Origin: VFZP01 sp043755595
Lineage (GTDB): Bacteria; Acidobacteriota; Terriglobia; Bryobacterales; Bryobacteraceae
NCBI GenBank assembly: GCA_043755595.1
Contig: JAYUSQ010000308.1
Location: forward strand, 1 to 64,000
Reading direction: 5' to 3'
DNA length: 64,000 bases
Positions 33,162 to 43,004 of the stretch are shown here, piece after piece. A program made the position numbers and the translations under genes. The notes below the pieces were generated by a model, which did no database searches, was not told the DNA's origin, and saw only the letters and a list, made by a program, of their open reading frames with translations. Numbering within the stretch: position 1 is the stretch's first letter; each line of letters begins with the position of its first letter.

Positions 33162-35957
33162 TCATCTCACGGGCGCTAGGCGACGAAGGTACTCGAATGC
33201 GTTGAGTTGCACGACCAAGCGTCCGCGGTGCTGCGAGCCTTCCGGAGCCGTCAGGGCTACGACTGCGTCTTGGTCTGGCAACAAGTCATAGCTCCAGAAC
33301 TGCGGCCCGAGATCCGCGACAGGCTGCTCAGACCAACGGCGGACCCGGCCGGCGACGAACGCGCGATCCGCGACGCGATACGGAACCGTCATCACGCGAT
33401 GATCCGAATTGAGGAAGTAGATCGTGTCGTGGGAACGAGAGAAAAGCGGCTGCAATCCGCCTCCGCTGGAGACTTGCCAGGACCGTCCATCATCAGGCCA
33501 AGCCCTCACGTAGATTTCCTTACCCGCTGGCCCCGCCGAAGCGTAGGCCAACCAGCGGCCGTCGCGGGAGAACGAGGGATGGCTTTCATCGGCGCTTGTT
33601 TCGACCACCGGCTTTGGGTCGCTCGCGCGCAGCGTCGATCCGTCGTTCGTGATGGTTACCGTGAAGATATCCGACGCGCCCACTACCCCGGCGCCCTGGT
33701 AATAGGCGAGTGTGCGGCCGTCAGGCGAGAAGGAACTCGGAGCCTGCGAGAGGGTGCTGGTGGTCAGCCGCCGCGGAGTCCCGCCGCTATGCGCGCGAAT
33801 CCAGTACATGCCTCCATCCCCTCGGAACACTACCCACTGGCTGTCCGGCGTCCAAATGGCCAAAGGTTGCGAGACTGGGGCTGCCCCGGACTCATACTGA
33901 ACCATGGGCTGAAGCATCTCGCGCCGCAGATCGAAGGCCGACAGGGTGAGATCTACCGGGTCGCGCGAACTCAGCAGAATCCGCTGCCCATCGGGCGACA
34001 CACGGGGATTCAAATAAGTGCCGGGCTTGGCCCACAACGGCTGGCGGCCGCCCCGGCTATCGAGGCGATCCAAGGTGATACTGGTGATGCCCGAACCACC
34101 CGCGCGAAAGACCAGGGTTCCATTGGCAGAGGCATCCAACTGGGCCCCTCCCAACAAGGAGTAGGCGATATCGCCCGCCACTTTCGCTGGAGCGCCGGTC
34201 AATTCCAATCGATCCGCGTCGAAGGGCACGGCGTAGAGGGTGCCGCGTGTGACGTAGAGCAAATGACCACTCGCCATGTATCGGCCGAAAGTGCCACCGT
34301 GGATCAACCGTTTCCGGCGGCGATCGGCGAGCGTCATCACATCAATGTCGGCGCCGTCGAATCCGGTAATGGCGTTGTGGGCGGTGAAGAGCATCGCCCT
34401 GCCGCCTGGCAGGAATTGCGGAAGACGGTGCGTGGTTTCGCCGTGGGCGCGATCAAGCTCTGTGAACGGTCTGGGTGTGCCGCCGGACGAGGACACAACC
34501 TGCAGTGGACCCGAGGCAGACAAAGAGGCGACGATGTTGCCATCCGGCCCCCAAGCGCCCCCGGCATAATAGGCGCTGGTGGGGCAGAGATCGACGGCAT
34601 TCTCGCCAGTGGTGGCAATCTTGCGAAGCTTGCCTTGGGCGAAGAAGCCGATCCAGCGGCCGTCGGGCGAGAAGAACGGCGTATGCACGCCGCTCACGGC
34701 GCCCACTTGTTTCGGCGCGGCATCGTGAAGCGCGCGCAGGTACAGCCGGCCTCCCGACACGAAGGCGAGACTCGATCCCTCTGGCGAGAGAATCAGATCC
34801 GCCGCGCCAGAGGCGTCGAGGGGAAAATCGGCGCCGAGGTCGAGATCGAGCCGCATCGTTCGCGATTCGTGACGGCGCGGCGTTGTCCGCCACCAGGCGA
34901 TTCCGGCGACACTCGCCAGAGTGAGCACGGCGCCGGCCATCAGCCAACGTCGACGCGACGCTATGGGTTCGGGCTCCGCCGGTTTGTGAAGCAGTTCCCA
35001 CGCATCGCCGATGTCGCGAAGCCTCTGCGTCGGGTCCTTCTCCAGGCACTTGCGGATCAGCCTGCGGAGTTCCACGGGCAGCGGCGTCCAATCGGGTTCC
35101 GCCGTCAGCACCGCCGCCTGAGTTTCCGTCACCGTGGCCCGCTCAAACGGATTCATCCCGGTGGTGAACTGAAACAGCAGCAAACCGAACGCCCAGATAT
35201 CGGCGCGCTTGTCCACCTGTTGGCCGCGCATCTGTTCGGGACACATCCAAGCGGGCGTTCCCACTACCGTGCCGTCGGCGGTGATCGACGGATTCCCCCC
35301 ACCGGGCTGCGTCCACTTGGCGATGCCGAAGTCGAGCACCTTCGCCGTGCCGTCGGGCCGAACCAGGATATTGCTGGGCTTCAGATCGCGATGGACGATG
35401 CCCTTTTCGTGCGCCGCCTCCAGGGCGTCCGCGATTTGACGGCCACTCCGCAGCACGGCGGCGAGCGGCAAGGGCCCCGTGGGCGGCTTGCCTTCCACCA
35501 ACTCCATCACCAAGTAGTCTGGACTTACATCGTAGAGTTGGCAGACGTTCGGATGATTCAAAGCCGCAATGGCGCGCGCCTCGCTCATCATGCGCTCGTT
35601 CATGGCGCCGTTGCAGAACTTCAGCGCCACGTCGCGGCCCAGGCGCGCATCGTGGGCGCGCCACACCTCGCCCATTCCGCCGCGGCCTAACCGGTCGATC
35701 AAACGATAGGGTCCGGCCGAGGCGCCGGACTGCGGGCTCTCATTCGCCAATGCAACGGCACGGGCGGCCACCGGCAAAGCCGGCTCCTCTAGAAAGCCTC
35801 CCGCTTTTGAACGGGCGGAAAGCAACGACTCCACTTCGCGAAGCAACTGATGGTCGCCCTGGCATTCACGCTCCAAAAAACTGGCGCACTCGCCTGCCGG
35901 CTGTTCCAACGCCGCCGCGAACAACCGCTGCGTTTGCTCCCAGCGTTCCTCACTCAT
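33162..35957 (-). CDS. Ser/Thr protein kinase with C-terminal PD40 propeller
   Basis: A 931-residue protein. Residues 1-50 form an N-terminal helical region. The kinase domain (about 84-345) has the glycine loop GRGGMGEV at 91-98, lysine 113 in ALKFC, catalytic HRDLKPSN at 189-196 and DFG at 209-211, so it should be active. A transmembrane segment (RRRWLMAGAVLTLASVAGIAWW) follows, and then about 550 residues of WD40-like/TolB-type beta-propeller repeats, probably periplasmic. It is the downstream partner of an ECF sigma factor (ATGA overlap at 35954-35957), a gene pair typical of Acidobacteria. Confidence 0.92.
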   Translation of the reverse strand: MSEERWEQTQRLFAAALEQPAGECASFLERECQGDHQLLREVESLLSARSKAGGFLEEPALPVAARAVALANESPQSGASAGPYRLIDRLGRGGMGEVWRAHDARLGRDVALKFCNGAMNERMMSEARAIAALNHPNVCQLYDVSPDYLVMELVEGKPPTGPLPLAAVLRSGRQIADALEAAHEKGIVHRDLKPSNILVRPDGTAKVLDFGIAKWTQPGGGNPSITADGTVVGTPAWMCPEQMRGQQVDKRADIWAFGLLLFQFTTGMNPFERATVTETQAAVLTAEPDWTPLPVELRRLIRKCLEKDPTQRLRDIGDAWELLHKPAEPEPIASRRRWLMAGAVLTLASVAGIAWWRTTPRRHESRTMRLDLDLGADFPLDASGAADLILSPEGSSLAFVSGGRLYLRALHDAAPKQVGAVSGVHTPFFSPDGRWIGFFAQGKLRKIATTGENAVDLCPTSAYYAGGAWGPDGNIVASLSASGPLQVVSSSGGTPRPFTELDRAHGETTHRLPQFLPGGRAMLFTAHNAITGFDGADIDVMTLADRRRKRLIHGGTFGRYMASGHLLYVTRGTLYAVPFDADRLELTGAPAKVAGDIAYSLLGGAQLDASANGTLVFRAGGSGITSITLDRLDSRGGRQPLWAKPGTYLNPRVSPDGQRILLSSRDPVDLTLSAFDLRREMLQPMVQYESGAAPVSQPLAIWTPDSQWVVFRGDGGMYWIRAHSGGTPRRLTTSTLSQAPSSFSPDGRTLAYYQGAGVVGASDIFTVTITNDGSTLRASDPKPVVETSADESHPSFSRDGRWLAYASAGPAGKEIYVRAWPDDGRSWQVSSGGGLQPLFSRSHDTIYFLNSDHRVMTVPYRVADRAFVAGRVRRWSEQPVADLGPQFWSYDLLPDQDAVVALTAPEGSQHRGRLVVQLNAFEYLRRLAPVR

Positions 35958-36532
35958 GCCGGCCGGCTTCCGGAGAGGGCGCGGTAGAGCCAGGCCTTGG
36001 CGAAGTTCCATTCGCGGATCACCGTTATGGAAGAAAGGCCGAGCGCTTCGGCGGTTTCCTCCACGGTCATGCCGCCGAAGAAGCGCAGTTCCACCACGCG
36101 GCACTTTCGTTCGTCGACGGTGGCGAGGCCGTCCAGCGCTGCGTCTAGAGCGAGGAAATCCGCCGAAAGGTCCTCGCCGAAGACGGCAGTCTCGTCGAGC
36201 GGTACGCGCTTGAGCCCGGCGCCGCGCTTGGAGCCGAAGCGGCGGGCATAGTCGATCAGCACGCGCCGCATCATCCGGCTGGCCACGGAGAAAAAATGGA
36301 CACGATCACGCCATTCCATGCGGGTGCAATCCATCAGCCGTGCAAAAGCTTCGTTCACCAGAGCGGTGGCCTGCAGAGTGTGTTGTGAACGCTCGCGCGC
36401 CATGTGGCTTCGTGCGATGCGGTGGAGTTCGTTGTAGACGATGGGCGCCAGATGTTCGAGCGCCGTCGCGTCGCCGGCGCTCCAGGCGCGGAGAAGCTGA
36501 CTCACGTCTCCGGGCGTTGCTGGCGGGCACAT
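35954..36532 (-). CDS. ECF RNA polymerase sigma factor
   Basis: A 192-residue sigma-70 family protein with region 2 (YNELHRIARSHMARER, ATALVNEAFARLMD) and region 4 (RVVELRFFGGMTVEETAEAL, then an HTH recognition helix SSITVIREWNFAKAWL). It belongs to the acidobacterial ECF group usually followed by a kinase. It overlaps the kinase by 4 nt, which is consistent with regulation by phosphorylation or with control of the same stress response; no anti-sigma gene is adjacent. Confidence 0.92.
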   Translation of the reverse strand: MCPPATPGDVSQLLRAWSAGDATALEHLAPIVYNELHRIARSHMARERSQHTLQATALVNEAFARLMDCTRMEWRDRVHFFSVASRMMRRVLIDYARRFGSKRGAGLKRVPLDETAVFGEDLSADFLALDAALDGLATVDERKCRVVELRFFGGMTVEETAEALGLSSITVIREWNFAKAWLYRALSGSRPA

Positions 36533-36604
36533 AAAGGAATGATAGCTCCTGACTAGCTTTCTCGCCTACACACTCGAAACCGATTTCGGAAAGGATATCA
36601 ATTT

Positions 36605-37752
36605 ATGTCGTTCAGGAAACCAGGGCTCATAGTGTCCGGTTTGTTTGCCCTCGTTCATTCCATGCCCGTCCCCGGCCAGACCATCTTCTCCGACGGGCTG
36701 CAGTACCCGCAAAAGATGATTGCTACGCCCCGAGGCAGCCTGCTGGTCAGCGAAGGCGGAACCAGTGAGGCCCATACGGGCCGGGTTTCGCTCGTCAGCC
36801 CAACGGGAGTCCGGCGGAGCTTGCTCGAAGGCCTGCCCGCGGCCCCGGGCCATGAGATTCCGGCGTTCGGTCCGGCGGGCATTGCCCTGAATGGGCGGAT
36901 GCTCTACCTGGTGATCGGCGATGGCGACATGGAGGTTGGGCCGCCATTCGCGTTCAGTCCGGCGGGGAGTTCGTCGCCGCTCTTCCAGTCGATCCTGCGC
37001 GTGGAATTCTCGGCGCAGCCAGATACAATCACCACGAGCTTCCGGCTGACGCCGGCTGATCAGTGGACGCTGTTCGACGGCTACGACGTCGAGTTACGAA
37101 ACAGCGCCGGCGATCGAGCCACGGTGCATCGGCTGATGGCGTTTCACCAAGTGCTGCGCAACTTCCTAGGCGGAGTCCAGGTGTTGCGGGTGTCCGCGCC
37201 CTAGGTCTGGCGTTGGACGCGTCCGGTGGCGCGCTATACGTTGTGGACACCAATAGCGAAACTTTGGTGCGGGTGAACACACAAACTGGCCAGTCGCAGT
37301 TGCTGACGCGGTTTCAGCCGGACCAGCGCCCTGGCCCGCAGTTTGTGGACAACGTTCCCACTGCGGTGTGCGCCGTCGATGGAGGGCTGCTGGTCAGCTT
37401 CCTCTCGGGCAATCCCTTTCCTGCTGGCGCGGCTTCCGTAAAGATCTGGCGACCTTCCGACGGAGTCTGGTCCAACCCGGAGGTGGCGGCGGGCGATCTT
37501 TCGATGGTGACGGACCTGGCTTGCCTGCGCACCACCGCGGGCGCTGCGCGCATGGTGACCGTAGAGTACGCCGCAGAGCCTGTTACCCGCACAACGGTGC
37601 CCTCCGGACGTGTCCAGGTACACGATGGTTCGTCGAGGCGAGTGGTGGCCGGCGGGCTAAATCTCCCGGTAGCTGTGACCCAGGATCCTGCGAGCGGAAG
37701 CTTGTTCGTCGCAACCCTCGGGGGCGTGATCTTCCGTTTTCCGGCGCCGTAG
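36605..37752 (+). pseudogene. ScyD/ScyE-like secreted protein, frameshifted
   Basis: The first half (36605 to about 37140) carries a signal peptide (LIVSGLFALVHSMPVPG) and the family's opening FSDGLQYPQKMIATPRGSL and GPAGIALNGRMLYLVIG. The second half is in another frame from about 37170: VRALGLALDASGGALYVVD, VPTAVCAVDGGLLVSFLSG and PVAVTQDPASGSLFVATLGG. Together they make one ScyD/ScyE family protein (a multi-blade propeller). Frame one ends at a TAG at 37202. One frameshift near 37150 explains both ORFs. Either a broken gene or a sequence error. Confidence 0.65.
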
Positions 37753-37785
37753 CAATAGATCTGCCCGACAAAGGTGATCATTCCG

Positions 37786-38860
37786 ATGAAGGTGAATCGA
37801 AGACGACTGGTCGCCTCGGTCTTGGCCGCCATTCCACCTGCAGCCGCCGGGCAAAACGCGCCAAATGCGCAGTCTACCGACTTCCTGCGCCTGCAGTCGA
37901 TGATCAGCGGCTATCGGATCAGCCAATTGCTGTATGTAGCCGCCAAGCTACGGATCGCGGACCTGCTGCTCAGCGGCCCGCTGCCGGTGAAGGGCATCGC
38001 CCGCCGCGTCAAGGCCCATAAGGACTCTATGCATGGGTCCTCCGGGCCCTGGCCAGCTCGGGAGTTTTTTCGGAAGAACCCGGCCGACGCTTCGCCCCGA
38101 ATCCGATGGCGCGCCTGCTCATTTCCCAACCGGGTTCGCTCCGCGTTACCGCCGAAATCACCGGCGAGCCCTGGTACTGGCGACCCTTTGGCGACATCCT
38201 CCACACCGTCAGAACTGAGGAGACTGCGTTCGACCACATCTACGGCAAACACAACTTGGGAGTGGTTCGGCGAAAACCCCGAAGCCGCCGCGCTCTTGAC
38301 GCGTACATGGGCGAAGTGACGGCAACGAAACCAAGGCCGTGATCGGCAACTACGACCGGGGCCCGGTCCGCACCGTTGTGGATATCGGCGGTGGCAACGG
38401 AACGCAGCTGACCGCGGTTCTGCGCGAGGCCGCCTCCCTCGCGGAATCCTCTTCGATCTGCCTCATGTTATCGAGGCCGCGAGGAGGGGCTTGCGCCCGA
38501 GGTTACTACCCGAATCGAGATGGTGGCAAGAGACTTTTTCCGCTCGGCGCGTTCCGGCGGCGACCTCTACCCTCTCAAAAACATCTTGCACGACTGGGAC
38601 GACGCGAAATCCCGGGAAATTCTCGCGGCGATTCGCCGCGCGACCCCCAAGGTTGGCAAACTCCTGCTGATCGAGGGCATCGTCTGCGCCCCGAATCAAC
38701 CCTGTTCCGGGAAGAGCTACGGACATCACGATGATGGTGCGGAATGGCGGGCGGAGTCGGACCGAGGCCGAATATCGACTTGTTGCGGGCAGCGAGCTTC
38801 GAGATGACAAGAATCATCAACACGCCAGGGCCAGGGATCATCGAAGCGCAACCCGCCTAG
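37786..38860 (+). pseudogene. O-methyltransferase gene with many frameshifts
   Basis: Family blocks appear in order but in changing frames: ISGYRISQLLYVAAKLRIADLL (near 37900), LRALASSGVFSEEPGRRFAP (near 38060), ISQPGSLRVTAEITGEPWYW (near 38130), GPVRTVVDIGGGNGTQL (near 38370, the SAM motif), ARDFFRSARSGGDLYPLKN and ILHDWDD (near 38560), MMVRNGGRSRTEAEYR (near 38740), and TPGPGIIEAQPA at the true stop 38860. At least five frame changes are needed to join them. This is a SAM-dependent methyltransferase with a leading RRR signal-like stretch, now non-functional or badly sequenced. Confidence 0.75.
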
Positions 38861-39051
38861 TGCAACGCGGCGTCCGGAGAGTGGAGTGTCGCCGACGCGG
38901 GCAAGTCGGAAACACGCATGAAGAAGAGATAGAGAACGATAAGTCGCGCAGGGATACTTGAAGTGGTACGTGCGGCCAGACCGTACTGTCCCCAGCGCCC
39001 TTCCATGATCGAATTGCCCCTACACCAGCCGTTATCTGAACAGCATTGAGC

Positions 39052-39690
39052 TTAAACCGGATCCGCGCTCAGGGCTTGACCCGAAGCCGCGCGATTGGGT
39101 TCCCACAAGACTTCCCCGACACCGAGTATGTGATTCACCCACCGGCTCCACACAAAAAGCGCGTCGCTCAACCTGTTTAGGTACTGGATGCTTTGGTCCG
39201 GCAATGTTTCGGTGCGCGCCAAAGCCACAGCAATCCGCTCGACCCTGCGGCACACCGTGCGCGCCGCGTGCAACTCAGCATTCAACCGGCAACCGCCTGG
39301 CAGAACAAACGAACGCAGCGACGGCAGCACGTGATTCATCTCGTCGATTTCACGTTCAAGCTGCGAAGTCTCCGCGCCGGTCACGCGAGGCTGTTTGGGA
39401 TGAACATCCTGCGGGAGCGTAGCCAGGATCGATCCGAGATTAAACAACTCATGCTGAACCCGCAGCAGGATCCCAGACAAAGCGGCGAGCGCCGGATGCT
39501 CAAGCGACGAGACCCGCGCCAGCCCCAACCAGGAATTCAGTTCATCGACCGTGCCGTAACACTCGATGCGAAGCGCGTCTTTCGCCACGCGTTGTCCGCC
39601 CACCAGACTGGTCTCGCCCGTGTCGCCGCCCCGCGTATAAATCCGATTCAACGCCAGATGCGGATCGTGGTATACCTTCTCATCGCTCAT
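39052..39690 (-). CDS. PduO-type ATP:cob(I)alamin adenosyltransferase
   Basis: A 212-residue enzyme that makes adenosylcobalamin. The family signatures are YTRGGDTGETSLVGG near the N-terminus (ATP binding), IECYGTVDELNSWLG, and FVLPGGCRLNAELHAARTVCRRVER, followed by LNRLSDALFVWSRWVN. The PduO type is the trimeric form, also known as MMAB. No other cobalamin gene is nearby. It overlaps the upstream glycosyltransferase by 4 nt (ATGA). Confidence 0.92.
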   Translation of the reverse strand: MSDEKVYHDPHLALNRIYTRGGDTGETSLVGGQRVAKDALRIECYGTVDELNSWLGLARVSSLEHPALAALSGILLRVQHELFNLGSILATLPQDVHPKQPRVTGAETSQLEREIDEMNHVLPSLRSFVLPGGCRLNAELHAARTVCRRVERIAVALARTETLPDQSIQYLNRLSDALFVWSRWVNHILGVGEVLWEPNRAASGQALSADPV

Positions 39691-40736
39691 GCTTTAGATT
39701 GTCGCGCGCGCGGAACCAATTCAGGGACAGGAGCGGGGGCGGCCTCACGATCGCCAAACCATCTCGCGATTTCGAGAAGACTGCCGGGCGAGACTTTGGC
39801 CATGATTTCGCGACGCTGGCGGATGGCCCCAGGCATCGCTTTCGCCAAACGCCAAAAGGCAGGCAATGACGACGGCTCCGACAGTAGACATCCGCCCAAC
39901 ACCAGCAGATCGCGCCTCAGCGTAGGCCACGCGCAACGGGTCCACACGGGCCCGGTAAGATTTTTGACACGCATCAAGAACCGGTTCTTCACCGAATGCA
40001 TGTTGATGGACGCGGGTATGTGGTGGCGCAAACCCGGCCGCGCCCGCCGGACGTGATATCCCAACGCCTCGGGTGCGTAGAGACACCGCCAGCCTTGCAG
40101 TTGGGCGCGCCAGGCCACGTCGGCATCTTCGCGATAGGCAAAGAAGGCTGGATCGAAGAAACCCGCTGAGGTCGAAACGTCGTCGATCATCTTGCGCCTG
40201 TAGAGAGCGGCTGCCCCGGTCGAGCCAAAGACGTACTCGGTCTTATCGAACTGCCCTCGGTCCGTCTCGCCCCAGCCTCGGTCAAAATGCCGGAGTTCGT
40301 CGTTAAAGAAGATGCCGGTGGAGTCGAGCAGCGGCTCGGAGGGATGGCTGAGATCGGGATTCAGCAGGCGAAGTTTTCCACAGACCGTACCCACCCGTTG
40401 ATCCGATTCCGCCGCCGCCAGCAGTCCGGAAAGAAACCCGGGTTCAAGCTGCGTGTCCGGATTAAGTGTCAGCACCCAAGCCGAACGCGTAACCGCGATC
40501 GCCTGATTCTGCGCCGCCGCAAAACCGGTATTGAAATCGTTCTTAACGACATGAACACGACCCCGGAACGGATTCACCGCGTCCAACGTACCGTCCCGGG
40601 AGTCGTTATCCACTATTGCCACTTCGCAAGCAGGGTGTTCCTGCGAGAGCAACGCTTCCAGACAAGAGCGAATATAAGGCCGGCTATTGTGGGTGACGAC
40701 CGTGACAGCCACCGAATCCGCTCTCAAACTGTTCAC
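39687..40736 (-). CDS. Glycosyltransferase family 2
   Basis: A GT-A glycosyltransferase of about 349 residues: AVTVVTHNSRPYIRSCLEALL opens the fold, followed by EVAIVDNDSRDGTL, NTGFAAAQNQA, the metal-binding-type LTLNPDTQLEPG, and FFAYREDADVAWRA. It is closest in pattern to rhamnosyltransferase-like GT2 enzymes that act on cell-surface polysaccharide. The GTG at 40736 has an AAGG upstream and starts just before the fold; a TTG at 40769 is possible. The pairing with the cobalamin enzyme gives no functional hint. Confidence 0.85.
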   Translation of the reverse strand: MNSLRADSVAVTVVTHNSRPYIRSCLEALLSQEHPACEVAIVDNDSRDGTLDAVNPFRGRVHVVKNDFNTGFAAAQNQAIAVTRSAWVLTLNPDTQLEPGFLSGLLAAAESDQRVGTVCGKLRLLNPDLSHPSEPLLDSTGIFFNDELRHFDRGWGETDRGQFDKTEYVFGSTGAAALYRRKMIDDVSTSAGFFDPAFFAYREDADVAWRAQLQGWRCLYAPEALGYHVRRARPGLRHHIPASINMHSVKNRFLMRVKNLTGPVWTRCAWPTLRRDLLVLGGCLLSEPSSLPAFWRLAKAMPGAIRQRREIMAKVSPGSLLEIARWFGDREAAPAPVPELVPRARQSKA

Positions 40737-40842
40737 GCACCTTCTAAGACCTTTCGCCCGCCCGATCAACGACGCCCGGCGAAGAATTATTTTTGCCAGG
40801 GGTGTCGTCGAAAAACGGGGCAGCGGGTCTTAGACAATAAGG

Positions 40843-41400
40843 ATGGGCATGAATCCAATCGGCATAGCCGGGCGCTTGCAATCCCTCACCGGATCCGAAG
40901 CCCCACTGTCGCTGGACGAGCAAGTCACGCGTCTATATGAAGATGCGCGGGACGAGGTCTATCGCTATCTGCTCATGCTCGGCCTGCATCCGCCCCAGGC
41001 CCAAGAGGCCGCGCAGGAGGTTTTCCTGCGCTACTACGCCACATTAAAGCGAGGCGAAGAAATTCAAAGCCCGCGTGGTTGGATCTTTCGTGTCGCGCAC
41101 AACTACGGGCTCAAGGTCCGGGCCAACCAGAACCATTCGGCTCCGTTCGATCCGGAATTGGAACTGAAGTTGGCTAGTCGAGAAGAGAACGCAGAACAGT
41201 CGTTGCTCGACCGGGACCGTTCATCCCGGCTGCATCGCGCCATTCAAGGCTTGAGCGAGCAGCAACGGCGTTGCCTCCATCTGCGCATGGAAGGCTTGCG
41301 GTATCCCGAAATCGGAGAGGCGTTGGGAATTGGCGCGTCCACCGTAGGTGAATTCCTGCGGCGAGCCATCTCGCGTCTGAAGAAGGAGCATTATGAGTAA
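40843..41400 (+). CDS. ECF-type RNA polymerase sigma factor
   Basis: A 185-residue sigma factor with region 2 (VYRYLLMLGLHPPQAQEAAQ, VFLRYYATL, RGWIFRVAHNYGLK) and region 4 (LSEQQRRCLHLRMEGLRYPE and IGASTVGEFLRRAISRLKKE). The first two ATGs are 6 nt apart; the second has the better spacing from AAGG. It overlaps the anti-sigma gene by 8 nt, suggesting the two are produced together and the sigma factor is held by its partner. Confidence 0.9.
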   Translation: MGMNPIGIAGRLQSLTGSEAPLSLDEQVTRLYEDARDEVYRYLLMLGLHPPQAQEAAQEVFLRYYATLKRGEEIQSPRGWIFRVAHNYGLKVRANQNHSAPFDPELELKLASREENAEQSLLDRDRSSRLHRAIQGLSEQQRRCLHLRMEGLRYPEIGEALGIGASTVGEFLRRAISRLKKEHYE

Positions 41401-42997
41401 GGTAGTTCCCGGCCATCCAGGTGAGGAGCGGTTGTTGCGGCTGGCCGACGGTGAACTCGTGCCGCGCCAGTCTGCCATCGTTCGGGATCATCTGGAAGCG
41501 TGTTGGCAATGTCGCGCCGAAATGGAGTCGATTCAAGGCGCCGTGGCCGATTGCGTTCACTACCGCAAGTCCGTCTTGCAGATGCACCTTCCGCCCCCGC
41601 CCGCGCCTTGGCGCAATCTGTCCGCCGGTTTTGCCGAGGTCGACCGGGAAATTGCGGCCGAGTCTTCCTGGTGGCGGCATTTGTGGCGGGCGGTTTCTCC
41701 GCCCAGGTTCTGGGTTCCAGCGTTTGCGGCAGCCTTGTTGGTCACGTTGGTGCTTGTCCCCTGGCTGCGAGTTACGCCTACGGTGCAAGCGGCAGAGTTG
41801 TTGCGCCGCGCCGTGGCCGCCGCCGAATCGCGCCCTCGCCAGGACGGAGCGGCGCGCAAGCTGCAGGTAAGAACAAAGTCGAAGAAGCTGGTCTATTCGA
41901 GTGTGTCAACTTCGGGAGCCGCAGACTTGCGTCCCGTGAAGGCTCTCTTTGATTCCGCACAATACGATTGGAGCGATCCACTGAGCGCCAAAGCTTACCT
42001 GGCGTGGCATGACCGTCTGGCCTCCAAAACCGACGAAGTGACCCCCGAAGGCGAGGGCTTTTATCAGATCAAAACGCGCGCTGGTGAAGGCGAAATGATG
42101 GAGGCTACGCTACGGCTCCGGCAGAATGACCTACAGCCGGTGCAAGGCGTCTTCAAGTTTCGGAGCGACGAATGGGTGGAGTTAAGCGAAGCGGCTTTGG
42201 AACCGGAAGCGATCGTTGCTGCCCGTGTACCCGCGCCCAACATTCCTGCGGCTGCGGCGGCGCCTTCGATTGCATCGATAGCGGACGAACTGCGCGCATT
42301 GGAAGCTTTGCACCGCATCGGGGCCGATCTGGGCGATCCCATCGAAATCGCCCGCGCCGGAGCGCAAGTGGAAGTAAAAGGGTTTGGAATCGAGGGGCGG
42401 CGCCGCGCAAAAATAGAACAAGCGTTGCAGGGCTTGCCCAACGTGAATCTGCGGTTTGTCGAGGAAGCGGCCCCGTCCGGCTTCGCGCCGGAATCCGGTC
42501 CTGGTTCGACGGCCGTGAAAACCGCTCACTCGCCGCTTCAGGAATATCTCGATCAGCGCCTGGGCGGGCGGGTGGCGATTGAGCAATTCGCCAACGAAGT
42601 CTTCGATCGGTACGAATCGGTCATGGCGCGCGCTCACGCGATTCAACGCCTGTCGGCTCGCTTCCCCGATCCGAGCGCATTGGCTCCGTCGGACCTGGCC
42701 GTCTATCGTGCTCTGCAGCGCAATCACGCGCACTCGTTGGTGCAACTGGAGCGCGAACTGGCCGGCATCCTGCGGCCCGTCGCTCCGCCATCTACTATTT
42801 CTTCTGTGCCTGTAGTGGGACCTTCAACCGGTCAGTCTCTCCTGCAATATGCGCGGCGTCTGGAGCGTTCAGTCTCAATGCTGTTAGGCGCCGCGTCTTT
42901 TTCCGGAGATGCTGCCAGTTTGCCGGGCCGTATCGCCGCTGAACAGGCCGAGTTGGAGCAGATCACTCAAACCTTCCTGGAGAGCATGGGACAATAA
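41393..42997 (+). CDS. Zinc-finger anti-sigma-like membrane protein
   Basis: A 534-residue protein. Residues 1-50 match the anti-sigma zinc-finger: GELVPRQSAIVRDHLEACWQCRAEM gives the H-x3-C-x2-C pattern. A transmembrane segment (VPAFAAALLVTLVLVPWL) lies at about residue 105-123. The long C-terminal part, about 400 residues, is probably periplasmic and includes helical stretches (EQFANEVFDRYESVMARAHAI). The ATG overlaps the sigma gene and has AAGGAG upstream. It is much longer than most anti-sigma factors (about 200-250), so the periplasmic region may sense a signal. Confidence 0.8.
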   Translation: MSKVVPGHPGEERLLRLADGELVPRQSAIVRDHLEACWQCRAEMESIQGAVADCVHYRKSVLQMHLPPPPAPWRNLSAGFAEVDREIAAESSWWRHLWRAVSPPRFWVPAFAAALLVTLVLVPWLRVTPTVQAAELLRRAVAAAESRPRQDGAARKLQVRTKSKKLVYSSVSTSGAADLRPVKALFDSAQYDWSDPLSAKAYLAWHDRLASKTDEVTPEGEGFYQIKTRAGEGEMMEATLRLRQNDLQPVQGVFKFRSDEWVELSEAALEPEAIVAARVPAPNIPAAAAAPSIASIADELRALEALHRIGADLGDPIEIARAGAQVEVKGFGIEGRRRAKIEQALQGLPNVNLRFVEEAAPSGFAPESGPGSTAVKTAHSPLQEYLDQRLGGRVAIEQFANEVFDRYESVMARAHAIQRLSARFPDPSALAPSDLAVYRALQRNHAHSLVQLERELAGILRPVAPPSTISSVPVVGPSTGQSLLQYARRLERSVSMLLGAASFSGDAASLPGRIAAEQAELEQITQTFLESMGQ

Positions 42998-43004
42998 AAG
43001 GATC

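Noticed and set aside
32923..33291. Open frame after hicA
   Set aside because: No start signal, no recognisable motif and it runs into the antisense of the kinase gene.
33207..35690. 827-codon plus-strand ORF opposite the kinase
   Set aside because: It is the shadow of the kinase gene in GC-rich DNA; its sequence is Arg/Gly/His-rich without motifs.
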